A stretch of 64,000 nt of DNA from Paraspadella gotoi (taxonomy: Eukaryota; Chaetognatha). The first letter of the stretch is position 1, and the number at the start of each line of letters is the position of its first letter. Positions 41,696 through 56,775 of the stretch are shown here, piece after piece. The position numbers were made by a program, and so were the translations under genes. The notes beneath the pieces are model-generated. The model did not search any database. It saw only the letters and a list, made by a program, of their open reading frames with translations, and had not been told where the DNA came from. The stretch is from assembly GCA_051294375.1 (NCBI GenBank), contig CM119271.1, positions 14,700,770 through 14,764,769 on the forward strand, given 5' to 3'.

Positions 41696-42051
41696 TCAAT
41701 CCGCTCTGTCCGTCCCGCTCGCGTTTTCTTCGGTCAACGTGTCGTCGTCGTCCTTCGTCTCCTTCTCTTTCTTCTTCTCTTTCTCCTTCTCCTCTTCCTT
41801 CTCCTCTTCTCCTTCCTTCTCCAAGGACCGCTTCCCCTTCCCCCCTCTCTTCTTCTCGCCCCCGGTCTCCGTCTCTTCGCTCATCCTCTTCCTCAGACGA
41901 CGACGCGTCAAGGGCCCCGCCACGCCTCCATCGGCGTCGCGGGACAGCAACTCGTCGACGCGGTGGCGCAGGAAGAACTCTGCCTCTTTGCTGAGGTCGA
42001 CGAGGCGCGAGACGCTCGAGTAGGCGCGGCGCCGCTTGACTGGAGCGGAGC
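41696..42051 (-). CDS. Orphan terminal exon with highly charged C-terminus
   Basis: Open from a CCTCAG acceptor at 42052 to stop 41696-41698, about 117 codons in phase 1. It begins SAPVKRRRAYSSVSRLVDLS and continues KEAEFFLRHRVDELLSRDAD, a plausible helical segment. It ends in a Glu/Lys tract (KEGEEEKEEEKEKEKKKEKE) followed by DDDDTLTEENASG. Upstream exons were not found in the 770 bp before the fucosyltransferase stop. The first in-frame ATG is at 41890, so a short single-exon product is possible. Family not recognised. It lies only 330 bp before the PDZ gene start. Confidence 0.45.
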
Positions 42052-42825
42052 CTGAGGCGACCGGGCCAGGTTGCGTCGATGAGTCGTCTTCGCGGCGAGA
42101 AATTTAGAAAAAAGATAAACCCGACGCCGGAAATTACGATTTATCTTATTTTTGTGCTACTATCTGACAATTGACTATACTTAGACTAATTAGAAGACAA
42201 ACTAAACTTTCGTCTAATTAACACGGTCAGTTTTAATTCGCTACTTGCTACCATTAACTAACATCGAATTTTTGATTTTATAAAAAACTGAACATTTTAC
42301 GAATAATTCTTTTATTAACTTTTTCAGAAATCCAATTAGTATAAAGAGAACGTTCAGACACCACCCAAAAAAAATAAAATAAAATTCTAGAATATTTAAC
42401 AGGTAAAATGTATAATATAATTTCAATGTTGAATCAACGATGAAAAAGACTTTGGTTTTGGACTATAAAATGAGTTAAAATGAGCTACTCTAAACCAGCC
42501 CATACTAAATATAAAAATATGAAGGGAAAGCAAACAAAGAACAAGGAAGATCCCAAAAGGAATTAAAACTTCTAAAAACTAACTCCACTATTACAATAAA
42601 TTCGAATAATTTGAACTTCTTGCGTTTGCATGAAAAGTTGTGTAAAAATTAATAAAGGCACCAAAAGAATTCGAAAGCATCGGAAGGCAAATTTGATCAA
42701 TAAACATTGGCCACGTAAAAAAGCCTTTGAATGTATCACAGAGAAGGTAGGATCATGGCAGTCAATAACAAAAAGCAGAAAACTATCAAAATCACCACTG
42801 GAAAACCTAAAAAAAGACAAAGATA
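42052..42825. other. Intergenic DNA, nothing recognised
   Basis: AT-rich spacer after the fucosyltransferase stop. Confidence 0.4.
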
Positions 42826-44652
42826 CTAAAGGGTCCAACTTAAACGAATGCCCAAAAATAACCAAAAACTCCACAAGAGTCCAGGAGAATTGGGTTTCTT
42901 CAAGAAAAACCGCACTCTGGACACACCAGATGTAGGAATCTTCACGTCCGTCACGCAATCTTTTTTACTCCAAAAATTTCTCAAGTCCGCATACCATTTG
43001 GAAGAAAGCGACTCGTCGTGCAACGCGGCGCAGAGTTGGCAGTGACTTCGTGCTACGCTGTCTGTCTCGTTGCCCAAGACGAAATAGTGGCTCCGCCAAT
43101 CGTGGAAAGCGTTGTAGCTGCGATCGTCTGCGCCGAGGGATTTGAGATAAGTCGCCAATTCCTTGGGGGAGAAACGGTTGGCGTCGATGTATGAATTGGG
43201 CGGGAGTTGGGCGTAGTCGCCGCCCCCTCTCAGCACAGGCACGGCAGTCGTCTCGGAGAGCACTGTCCAAGCTTTCTCCGTCAAGTAGTCGAGACAAATG
43301 GAGTTCTCAAAGGCCAAGTAAAACTTGTAGCGCTTCAACATCTGGTAACAAGGCTTGGATCCCGTGAATAAGACCTTGGGACATTTCTTTTTGCCACAAT
43401 CGCCGTAGATGTCAACGTCGACAAACTTCTGTAGCTCCTTGACGTAGTCCATTCGGCGACTGTGAGTCTGACAATGAGAGACGAACCACGCGACGAGACC
43501 CGTCTTGTTTCTTGCGTAGTCGCTCTGAAAACCCATCATAACAATTTGAATTGACTCATTGCATAGATTCCTATAGACTACGACATCGGTTGAGTTGTTT
43601 GTTTTAAAAAGAATCATTAAAATCAACGAAAATCAATTTCGAAGAAGACCAAACTACATATTGACGAAAAGACTTACCCAACAAAACCAGACGATGGATA
43701 TTTGGTGAGGGGCGAAAGAATAATCATAACTTTAACGCTATTTTTTTTTGTTATAAAACAAAAACCGTAATGGATATAAAAACATAATAACGTTTTTATT
43801 TTAAACATTTAAGAATCGACATCCTCATTACCGTCTGTTTCGGACAATCGTCTCGAGACACGCAATCCTTCTCAAAGGTCCAACCGTAGGGCATAGGGAT
43901 GTCGCTGTCGAGTCTGTAGGTCATAGTCCAGTTGAAGACGTTCTTGAACTTTCCCAGATCGAGGTAAGTATACATGGGAGATTCGAGGAAATAAAAGATC
44001 CAGCGCTGTTGAGGCGGATGGGAATGGGGCATGTCGTAGCCGGGGATGACTGACCTGGGATCCCTGGACCGGTAATCCTGATAAAATGATTATAATAAAA
44101 TAAATAATAATAAAGTTTGCTCCGAGTAGATGCCATTATGCTAATAATAAACAATTGCTATTTCTTCCACAGGTCTATGTTTGAAATTTAAAATTACGTA
44201 TCAAACTATAAAGTTACATTACTGAGGCAGTAAATTAGACTCAAATTTTACAAGTATGTTAACCTCGTTATTTTATGACCTATCGACTAATCAATTCACT
44301 TTACTTGCAGATCTCTAGGATGAAAGATGACTGCGTCTGCCTCTGAAATTCTTTTTCGATCCGTCGTCATCTCGCAGAAACTCACGGGGCAGTTGTGATC
44401 TAAAAAAGGCCGAGTCCCGACCGGAAACCCGAAAAATTTGGCGGGCAAATCCGCCGGCCAGACGAGAATGACTTTCCGGCGCCGAAACGGGCCGGACGTA
44501 GAGATTTTCATTTTCGAGGTCGAAAAGTATGAGCGAAGTGGGCGTGGCCAAGTATCGCGCGGCGGCTCTTCATTTTTAAACAAATGGAAGAAGATGAAGA
44601 TGAAATAACATAAGACGATAATAACCGTCATAAAACGAATGAGATTCTTCAT
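42826..44652 (-). CDS. Alpha-1,3-fucosyltransferase (GT10)
   Basis: Three exons, 44652-44305, 44077-43832, 43524-42826, all phase 0; 430 residues. It is a type II Golgi enzyme that transfers fucose from GDP-fucose to N-acetylglucosamine-containing glycans. The cytoplasmic tail is short and the signal-anchor is FMTVIIVLCYFIFIFFHLF (residues 7-25). Family motifs follow: ADAVIFHPRDL, FYFLESPMYTY (the usual W..ESP block), FNWTMTYRLDSDIPMPYG, and the GT10 hallmark FYLAFENSICLDYLTEKAW, then VPVLRGGGDY, PNSYIDANRF, YNAFHDWRSHYF. The start at 44652 places the anchor close to the N-terminus. The 3' end of the last exon runs about 30 residues past the usual family end (GVSRVRFFLKK...), so the stop position is less certain than the rest. 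Which linkage subtype it makes cannot be read from sequence alone. Confidence 0.93.
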
Positions 44653-46350
44653 GTTCTTTGGTTGGTTTGTTTTGGGTTTTAATCTCAAAATCTAAAAAAC
44701 AAGTAAATACAACGACTTGATATATGGGAGCTACAAATCCAACGGTGTGTAATTTATTCTAATTTTGAAAAATTTAATTTTCCCAGATTTTAAATGAAAC
44801 GATTTTTTGGATAATTTAAATTTTACGTTGAAGTCGAAAATATCTATCTTCACGTTGTCAAAATGATCTTTATATATATATATCTAAAAGGAATTAAAAG
44901 TGACCGTGTCTTACACCCTTCAGCCGATCCACCTGAATTCTCATCAACTCCTATCAATATCTAAGATCTAAGCTTTATGTATTTTTTATTCCTACGTCAG
45001 ATCGCTATTTATTTCTGAGATGGCCATTTCCATTTCCATTTCCATTTCCGGGCGAGGGGTTTATTCAAATCATCACCACTCCCGACGTCTGGCGCCGATT
45101 CCGCGCCGACGCCGCCGACGCCGAGTTTTCCCTCTGATTGTGATTTCTTCATCGACTTCGACTCTCGATTCTCCAAACTCGCGGACGACATTTTTATCGA
45201 CGACAACTTGGACTTTCTAATCTTAATATTGTTTATCTTAATATCCTAATATCTACGACGATTATTATTATTATTTCAGCGTCGACCTCCTTTTTTCACA
45301 AAAAAACGAAAAATGGACTGAACCTGAAAATAAGCAAAAATCGAAGTAACAACGATGAATAATTCAATGACGAAAGAATCAGCCAAATGTCTGCCGAGAC
45401 TTTCGCCCCAATTTTTAGTTAATCAAGGAAATAATTTTTAAATTCGATCGTCTTTTTAGTGCGCCGCGGAGCAACTCTATAAGTCACTTTTCGGTTCGTC
45501 GGTCGGTCGGTATGTCCGTTCGTCGGTCTCTCCCACTTACGTTAAAAATGCTCATAATTCGCGTATAGTTAGTTGCTCATTTGTAAAGACAGGAAAAAAC
45601 CTCAAATCGAAGTGACTGCTAACGCCGCAATAATTGTTATAAATACACGGGCTAAAAAAGTTATTTTAGTTAATACTTAGCAGACTAATAAGATATTATT
45701 AAATGCTCCCTGTGAATGCATTTTATATTTGTGTAATCACGTGACCAAACAAAACTATGGTCATGTGACTTATTTCGTATTATGTCTGGTTGTTGTTTGA
45801 AATGAAACTTTGTACAGTAATGATCAACTATAAAAATTTTGTTACACCTAAATTATAAAGTCATGTGATCACAGAGAAATACAAGTGAAAAGAAAGTCAC
45901 TGCGGCGAAATATATAGGATGGACCGATCTTTTTTTTTTTTTTAAATTCTCATTTTTTAAGCAACACTGAGAACTGAATTTTGACTTTCGAAAGGTAAAA
46001 ATTAAAGGCGAAAGAAAAAACGCAGCTCTCGCTGCTTTCAAAAGCGGCAACAGCGATATATAACAATAACAGAGTTAATTACTAAAATGCTACAAATAAT
46101 TTAACGCTTCTCTTCAAAGCTGGAAAGAAAAATAAATTGAATCTGGTTGTCAATCTCGTGAGATGATTCGTTAATGGGTGAAAAATGGAATGTTTCTTTG
46201 ACTAGTGAACACTGAAGTCTGAGTCTTTGAGGTTTAAATATTCTTTTAAGAAGAAACTTGAAAAAGTTTTGAGTTGAGGGAAAGAAGTTTCACGAAACTG
46301 TAGGTGGGATCACTTTAGGACATTAAAAGCTGCGATGACCTTTTTTGGAT

Positions 46351-46398
<48 letters not shown>

Positions 46399-46410
46399 AC
46401 TCGAGCAAAG
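44653..46410. other. Intergenic DNA, no supported gene
   Basis: A small minus-strand frame at 45206-45009 (65 codons, Ser/Lys-rich, ending in a KWKWKWKW run from a CCATTT hexamer repeat) is the only GC-rich part. It could be an isolated exon, but nothing confirms it. A GTCGGTCGGT.TGTCCGT phrase at about 45500 also occurs at 34370. Confidence 0.4.
46350..46395. repeat. (GA)n microsatellite
   Basis: About 20 GA units immediately after the BTB-MBT stop codon, probably in its 3' UTR. Confidence 0.9.
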
Positions 46411-50089
<3,679 letters not shown>

Positions 50090-50755
50090 CGCGGATCTTC
50101 GAGCACCATAAGAGTTTTTTAGTGGAAAGTAACTGAAGGGATGGAAAAGCGATTGAGAAAAAGAGCGAAAGTGAGGCTCGTTATAAATTGGAATGACTGA
50201 TGAAAAAAAGAGAGGGTCTTATCAATCATAGAGTCAATGGAGTCGAGACGCGTTGGGACTTGTCAACTGAGAAGATTTAATTCATCCCATTGCACCACGA
50301 ATAAAAAATTGTTCAAAAATTCTAAAACGAAGAAAGCGTGATAGAATGAATATTCCAACAATGAAGAGATGTGGCTATCAAGGAATAATACTGCGTTCAA
50401 TTCAGATTTCATGACAGTAAAAATTAATAAATAAAAAAGCGATCCATTGGCAAATTAACCGAGTCAAGTTTGATTTTGTTTCGTTAGTATGTAGGTCATG
50501 ACAATTCAAAGAGGAAGATAGTACCAATTTAGACTGGCAATGAAACTTAAACATAAATACTAAACCCGTTTCAGTTTTTGTTCCAAATCAAAAGTGACAT
50601 CAAGTCCCTCTTAATTATTAAATAAGCTTTTGATCGAAAACAAAATTGGTAACCGAAAGGCGCTAAGAATATTAAGCCAATAAATATTCCAGCCTTACAA
50701 CTACTCTAAAGCTTAAAAATGTGTTTGTTTTTTTTTTTCCTCAAAATGTTTGGGA
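50090..50755. other. Intergenic spacer
   Basis: Between the BTB-MBT start and the SUMF1 stop; AT-rich, nothing recognised. Confidence 0.4.
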
Positions 50756-53574
50756 TCAACCCCGCATGTAAGTGGGAAGGCCGTTGCTGACGCATCGAAA
50801 GCCCAAATTGGCTGCTGAGCTGTCGGGCGTGTTCTGACTGCGGGCGGCGCAGCGGTAGCGGAAGCAGTGATCGCGGTGGCACATGTAGGACCCGCCCTTC
50901 TTGACTTTGTCCGTTCCCTCTTCGGGGCCGAGCGGATCGAGGACGGCCTCGGTCGTATGCCGCGTCGTCCACCAATCCTCGGTCCACTCCCACACGTTGC
51001 CAACAATGTTTTTGAGCCCGAATTTGTTTTGCGTCGGAAAGGCGTCCGTTGGCGCCGTCGAGATGAAACCGTCCGCTAAAAATTAAAGAATATGACAGCC
51101 AAAGGACACTTTCTAAAAATGGTTCCCATGGTTCCCATGGTTCCCATACGTACCTCCCGAATTATTTTGGGGAAAAGGTCCCTGCCAAATGTTGGCGTAA
51201 TGTTGATCCTTGGGCATCTGGTTGTTCCCCCAAGGAAAGAGTCTCGCGTCGAGTCCCCCGCGACAGGCGAACTCCCACTCGGCTTCCGTCGGAAGACGCT
51301 TCTCCGCCCAAAGGCAAAAGGCGCGCGCGTCGTTCCACGAGACGTGGACTACAGGGTGATCGAGGCGCTGGGCAGTGAAAGATTTAATAATGAAATAAAG
51401 TAAAATATAGAAAAATGCAAATGAGGGCGAGAAAATGAACCAAAAAATCATTTCATACGGGATGGCGGGACGTGTTGTGTTAGATGTTCTTTGCGATCCA
51501 AAAAACGTTTGGTATATGACTCACCCAAGCGGGACGGTTACAGATTTAAGCTATGGAAGGGGACGTACCCAATTATATTAAAATGACAAAATCACCAAAG
51601 ATTTTAAAAACAAAGATTTCTCAGGAAGAAACTTTCGCAAAGATTCATCGTCAAACTTTAATTTTTCTGAATATTAATTTGTTTACAAATAAAACATTTC
51701 GTCTAAGGTTTATTTTTTTATTAACCCCTGCTAACTGTTAATTTATCATTCATCAATCACGAATCATAATTTATATATAATGTCAGGAACAAACTTTTGC
51801 GGAGTCTCGATTAAACCTTATCAAAAAAAAGTTTAAACTTTGAACCCCCTACTATCTCGCTTGCCTGTTATCCTAATAATTAAAACTTGGGTTCATTTGA
51901 ATGCTAAAACAAATATCTTTCATTAGAGCCTATAACAAGGTTTTTAGGCTAAATATTATAGAAGCTGTAATAAAATTTTTAAAAAATTTTTTATCCATTT
52001 TTTGAGGTTTTTTTATCATGAAAACTTTAAAACAGCTGAACCCCCCCAAAAAAAATGCAATTGTTGAGCTTTGGAAGGTAAGTTTGTTAAGATATAAGAT
52101 TGCCAAACAGTTTCATTTCTCTCCTACAGCCATCTGCAGAATTGTCAGCAAATTTGAAGCTACTGGACGAGCTTGGACAAGTTGTTGCAAGCAGGTGACC
52201 TTGAATTGATGGAGACAATATCGTGGACAATCTCAAAGACTGTTTGATGGTCCGACAACGTATTAATTAACTTGTCTTTAAAAATATTATTTTCTTTCAA
52301 ATAACGAAATAAAATGCTTTTATCATAACTATTAAACTTTTTTTGATCAGATCTGTATATATAATTTTATATATAATATATATAATATATATATGAAATT
52401 GGTACAACCAATAAATATATATATAAATATCCCTCAATTCCATTCCATCCCTTGATGGAGACGGAATCGTGAAGAGGAATCTCCAAAGACTCTGAACTTT
52501 CCGACATGTGATATTCACTGTTCATTCATTACTTGTTCCCTTTCAGTTCGGTGAGCATCGTGTTTAATATCATAGAAAGTACGTGTTCGAGTGTGAGTCC
52601 TAATTTGGTTGGCGTCCCCGTTCTCTTGTGCATTCTATACTGTGGGCAACCTTGTGGTCGACCGTGCCGCCGTGTGGTTAACTGACATTGTGGTCTACAC
52701 GTTAGAGGGTCTCGTGCTTCTCAAGCCCGGCCGGCGCCCGCCGGCATCGCCCACAACAATCACCCTCTAACACCCTCACCTGAGTGATATTAGAATCGGG
52801 TCCCTCCGGGTGGCGCCAATCAGCGCCCTTGACCGGCATCCACCAGGGCGAAGTGGCGACGACTTTGTCGATCTTCGACTTGACGGCGTCGCTGAGAAGA
52901 TTCTCGGCGACGAAGGAATCCCCAAAGATCTCTGCCTCGGTCTTGTAGCCGGAGGCGCGGACGAAGAGTTGGAACTCTCGGTTGCTCACTTCGCGGAGGT
53001 CGACGCAAAAGGGAGAGACAGAGACGGGGCGCATGGGGTTCTCGCCGTCGGCGGCGAAAAAGGGCCGATCCGTGCCCATGCGAAACCTCCCGGCCACGAG
53101 GCACTTCATGGCGCTGAGGGGCGCGAGCTCGCGATGGGCGCGCCGCCGAGCCCGGAATCCTTCAGAGGCTAAAAATTGTGGGCGTACGAAGTAGCGTTCG
53201 CGGAGTTTTCTCACTTCTTCCGATTCTCCGTCTTCGGGATATTCCGAGGGAATTTCCAAATCCTCCGATTCGACCTCCGCATCTTCGTCGAGCCTCGAAT
53301 CTCTTTGGCAATTATCGCCGGGTTTGACGCAAGTCGGTTCGTCGGCTGAAGCGGCGACGTTAATCTCTGCGGCGTCGGCGTCGTCGGCGGCGGCTCGGTT
53401 AGTCGCGCAGCCGCAGGACGGAGCGGTTTCGGGTTTCGAGACGGCGATCGTCTCTTTCAGCAGCGACGCAGCGGCTGCTCCACCGTCCTCGCCAGTCTCG
53501 CTTCCGGCGGCGGAAATCGTCAGCAGCAGCAAAAATACGGAGCAACGAATCGTTCGTCGGCGAAGCGTCATCAT
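50756..53574 (-). CDS. SUMF1: Sulfatase-modifying factor 1 (formylglycine-generating enzyme)
   Basis: Three exons, 53574-52780, 51367-51154, 51075-50756; 442 residues, phases agree. This ER enzyme oxidises the active-site cysteine of sulfatases to formylglycine. The signal peptide is [20 protein letters not shown]; two adjacent ATGs (53574 and 53571) may both serve. A CGC near residue 55 matches the paired N-terminal cysteines of the family. The catalytic domain starts near [15 protein letters not shown], continues [76 protein letters not shown], and ends with the active-site pair in [20 protein letters not shown] (first two cysteines, human C336/C341). Intron 1 (51368-52779) contains a Tc1-type transposase fragment. 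The start lies 97 bp from the ZNF593 stop. Confidence 0.97.
52018..52209 (+). pseudogene. Tc1-like transposase N-terminal fragment in SUMF1 intron 1
   Basis: The 63-codon frame reads [20 protein letters not shown], then [20 protein letters not shown], the helix-turn-helix that opens Tc1/mariner transposases (IV.LW...... IA..F..S...I..I...F..TG). It ends before any catalytic DDE domain. Decayed relatives of the following sequence (TTGATGGAGAC...ATCTCAAAGACT) are repeated at 52205 and 52452. It is a fossil of the kind of element that could have mobilised the TA-flanked repeats in this window. Confidence 0.6.
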
Positions 53575-53670
53575 TGTGTTTTTTTTTAAAGAAAACTTGT
53601 AAAAACTAATAAAGAAAAACAAATTTAATTTAGGAAACAAAGACATCACACGGACGCGGGTCACTCGAAA

Positions 53671-54226
53671 TCAAACGGTTTCTTGCGGGGCGACATATTC
53701 ACCGCCGCTGTCGCTTAGCGGCTGCGACTCGATCGTTCGCCGCTTGTGAGGAACGTAGGAGCCGACGCCGGCGGCGCGGAGAGACTCTTCAATGGAGTAG
53801 GGTTCGTCGCGCAAATCTCGAAGGCGACGCTTGTGGAGTTTGCCTTTGAGGTGATCGTCGAGAGCGACCGCGGAGATGAAGTACCTGGAGGAGGTGATGG
53901 GACAGAGAGTGACGACGATCGTATGGATGATTAGGTAAGAGAAAAAAGTTATAAAGCTAGTATACGTGATTATGAAATTGGGACAAATAACGAATAAATT
54001 ATAAATAATAAAAATGAACCCACCGGGCGCAATGCAAGCAATAGTACTGGCCCTTTCCCGGCAGATCCAAGTCGATCTCTTGACGCAACAAAGCGACGGC
54101 GACTTTGGGCTTCAAATCTGAGTCGATTTCGTCCAAAGATTTCACTCGATTTTTCGCTTTCAAGTTTTTCTTGGTCGTTTTGTGACCGCGCCCTTGATTC
54201 ACGCCGCGCGACGGCTTTTTCCCCAT
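53671..54226 (-). CDS. ZNF593: ZNF593 / Bud20-type zinc-finger protein
   Basis: Two exons, 54226-54024 and 53884-53671, joined in phase 2 exactly inside the zinc finger. The product has about 138 residues. The N-terminus is basic ([20 protein letters not shown]), then [20 protein letters not shown], then a C2H2 finger of the 'jaz' type: [20 protein letters not shown]...H. The motif [14 protein letters not shown] and the GVGSYVP end are family-specific. In yeast the Bud20 homologue is a 60S pre-ribosome export factor. The close spacing to SUMF1 (97 bp) and RAD17 (about 168 bp) on the same strand is notable. Confidence 0.95.
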
Positions 54227-54393
54227 ATTTTTCAATTTTTTTTTTATTTCTTAAAAAAAAAAAAAGATCGAAAAAAATAAAACACGAACAAAATGAGCGC
54301 GAAAAAAAATTTCTGGCAATGCGAACAACGCGAACAAAGTCAAAAAAAATCTCTGGCGATCCAGCACAACGCAGATATCGATTTCTACTAGTT

Positions 54394-56340
54394 CTAGTCG
54401 AACTCTTCAATTTCCACGAGGTCGTCGTCGTACTGGGAGAGAGTGTTGTCCTCTGGCGCGGTTTCGCCGTCGAAATGAGTCAACTGGACGACGTCTTTAT
54501 CTTCGTCGTCGACGACTTCGCTCTCTTTAAGCAACTCTCCCGATTTCGTCGTCAAGATTCGTTCGAAAGTCGTGAGATCTCGAACGAGTTCCGTCTGGGC
54601 GGCGACGGGCGGCGTGCGACGCATCGCTTTGAGGGCGGGAAGCGTCGTCGTCGTCAGATTCGGCAAAGTCTCTCCGAATCCACGGAAGAGGGCGACGCAG
54701 TTAGCGAGGCGTTCCCTCGTCGTCCGAGACGCATCGAACCATCGAGGCTTCTTCATGGGACGAAAGCCGACGCCGAAACCTCCGCCGCCACCGCTAGTGG
54801 ATTTCTCTGAATTGAAGAAAAGAAGCGCGCGGGCGGCGATGGAGGATTCGTATCCCTGAGCGAAGGATTTGACGGACCATTCCGGGGAGAGGGCGTCGAC
54901 GAGGGAGAGATGATCGGCGACGTCGGCCACGTCCTCGACGCGAGAGAAAAAGTCGGGATAATTTTGATGGAGGAAAAGATTGAAAAACTCGGAAGAGACG
55001 GCGGTTCGTTCCACGACTTCTTCTGGGACGCAGCGTAGAGGATCGCGGCGCTGCTGCATCAAATGCGGCGGAAGCGGTTTCACTTCGTCGGCCGACGCGG
55101 CGGGATCCCGCTTGCAATGGAGGATTTTGCCGAGAGCATGAAAGAGAAAGAGATGCGAATCTTTTTGCGAGTTGATGGAAGATTTGGAGCCGAAAGAGTT
55201 TTTCTTTCCTTTTACTCCTTTAGAAGAAAAGGATTTAGTTTCTTTGGAAGTCGAGGGTTTGGATTCCCTTCCAATCGACGTCGCCACGCGGAGACTTCGA
55301 AACTGAAAATTGTTGATGGCGACTCTGAGATCTCCTCCGGCGTCGGCGACGATCCCATCGAGGACGGCGGAGGCGACAGCGACAAAACGGGAGTCGGAGG
55401 CGGCTTCGCGTTGCCCGATCCTCTTGAGACAAGAAAGAAGGAAGGTGTTGGCGACGGCGTTGAAGTTGATGAGGGAGAAATCGAGGCGCGACTGAAGATC
55501 CTTGGGGAAGAGTTTGAGGAGGATCGAGTCCGATGAGGATTTGGAGTCGCTTACGACGAAGACGATCGGCGCTGGACGGCGAAGCCTCGAATAACTCGTC
55601 AAGAGATCGTGGAAGACGGTCGAGTCGCGGAGGAAAGAGTTGGGGAATTCGTCAATGAGGAGGAGAGGGGAAGAGAAAGAGGAGGAGGAGGAGGAGGAGT
55701 CAGAGACTCCGATTTGTAGTTGACGATATTTGTTGGCGCGGGACACGAATTCTCGGAAAAGCGTCACTTGAGAGGCTCGAAAAGTCGGTCGGTCTTCGCG
55801 GAAGTCGTCGCCACGCAGCGCCTCGTCCACAAGGCGCTGCTCCTCACTCTCTCCAGAGTCCAAAGGGTTCGTCCACTCGCGCAGGTCCATTCGGAGATCG
55901 GAGGCGACGGCACGGGCGGTGGCGGACTTGCCCGATCCCGAAGGGCCGGATAAAAGGAGGAAGGGCGACATAGCGCCGGCGTCGTCGGCGCCACGCGAGA
56001 GATAGGCCTCCAGCCAGCGCCGCACCTCCTGCACTTTCTTTGGGTGGAGAGCGAGTTGATCGGCGCTGGTCGGCGCGTGTTTGGCCGACCAGAGAACGTC
56101 GCGATCGCGCGTCGCCTCCTCGAACGACGCAGACTTGGCGAAGGAGGATTTCCGGCTCAATTTCGGTTCCGAGGAAGATGAGTTTTGTTTTCGTTTGATT
56201 CCTCGAGCGGCGCGACTTTGAGCGCCGGCAGCGCCGCGATCTGACGAGGTAGAAGCGGCGTCTTGGTTAGAGTATGTACGGTTAATGCCATTTTTCGTGA
56301 AAAAGTCGCTGACGACCCAGGGGCTGGATCGACCAGACAT
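54394..56340 (-). CDS. RAD17: RAD17 checkpoint clamp loader
   Basis: Single-exon frame of 648 residues from ATG at 56340. RAD17 replaces RFC1 in the complex that loads the 9-1-1 clamp at damaged DNA. The N-terminus SPWVVSDFFTKNG is the family start. LWSAKHAPTSADQLALHPKK precedes the Walker A GPSGSGKSATARA (about residues 134-146), then Walker B LLLIDEFPNSF. Arginine-finger and sensor regions follow (FSLINFNAVANTFLLSCLKR, GGDLRVAINNFQF), and then HLFLFHALGKILHCKRDPAA, also typical. The tail ends acidic (EDNTLSQYDDDLVEIEEFD). The family's Walker A is usually G.PG.GKT; here it is GPSGSGKS, still functional in form. A possible 3' splice site sits just before the ATG (TTTCCAG), so a 5' UTR exon is likely. 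Confidence 0.95.
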   Translation of the reverse strand: MSGRSSPWVVSDFFTKNGINRTYSNQDAASTSSDRGAAGAQSRAARGIKRKQNSSSSEPKLSRKSSFAKSASFEEATRDRDVLWSAKHAPTSADQLALHPKKVQEVRRWLEAYLSRGADDAGAMSPFLLLSGPSGSGKSATARAVASDLRMDLREWTNPLDSGESEEQRLVDEALRGDDFREDRPTFRASQVTLFREFVSRANKYRQLQIGVSDSSSSSSSFSSPLLLIDEFPNSFLRDSTVFHDLLTSYSRLRRPAPIVFVVSDSKSSSDSILLKLFPKDLQSRLDFSLINFNAVANTFLLSCLKRIGQREAASDSRFVAVASAVLDGIVADAGGDLRVAINNFQFRSLRVATSIGRESKPSTSKETKSFSSKGVKGKKNSFGSKSSINSQKDSHLFLFHALGKILHCKRDPAASADEVKPLPPHLMQQRRDPLRCVPEEVVERTAVSSEFFNLFLHQNYPDFFSRVEDVADVADHLSLVDALSPEWSVKSFAQGYESSIAARALLFFNSEKSTSGGGGGFGVGFRPMKKPRWFDASRTTRERLANCVALFRGFGETLPNLTTTTLPALKAMRRTPPVAAQTELVRDLTTFERILTTKSGELLKESEVVDDEDKDVVQLTHFDGETAPEDNTLSQYDDDLVEIEEFD

Positions 56341-56377
56341 AACTGGAAAGTGAAACACCCATTATAGATTTAACATT

Positions 56378-56633
56378 TATAGCAATATCATGGGATTGAT
56401 CATTGAGCGAGGAAAACAAAGTAATATGAGGCTTTTATTTTGAGTCGGTGTTTTCACTTCCTGTTAAAAAAATTGCCACATATTGTCAAACCAACTTTCG
56501 CTAAATAGTGACTTGGTGCGATTTACGTATTACATCTGATAAGCACGATAATTGGTCCATGACGAGCCAAGTTTTTCTCTGCGACTATAAAGCTATCTAT
56601 CTATCTATCTATTCGCTCTCGAACTCAATACCT

Positions 56634-56676
<43 letters not shown>

Positions 56677-56775
56677 GAGCTCATTTACGTTTATATTTGC
56701 TTTTATTTTTCTTAACAATTATTTATTTATTTTGTGATTGATACATTGGATTCATAACTTTTATCGTCAGCGTTT
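56378..56775. other. Intergenic spacer with (TAA)n microsatellite
   Basis: Between RAD17 and the small membrane gene. (AAT)n of about 14 units at 56637-56678 and (TATC)n at about 56593-56611. No gene. Confidence 0.6.

Noticed and set aside
45009-45206. 65-codon Ser/Lys-rich frame with KWKWKWKW end
   Set aside because: The end derives from a CCATTT hexamer repeat, and there is no convincing acceptor or related exon.
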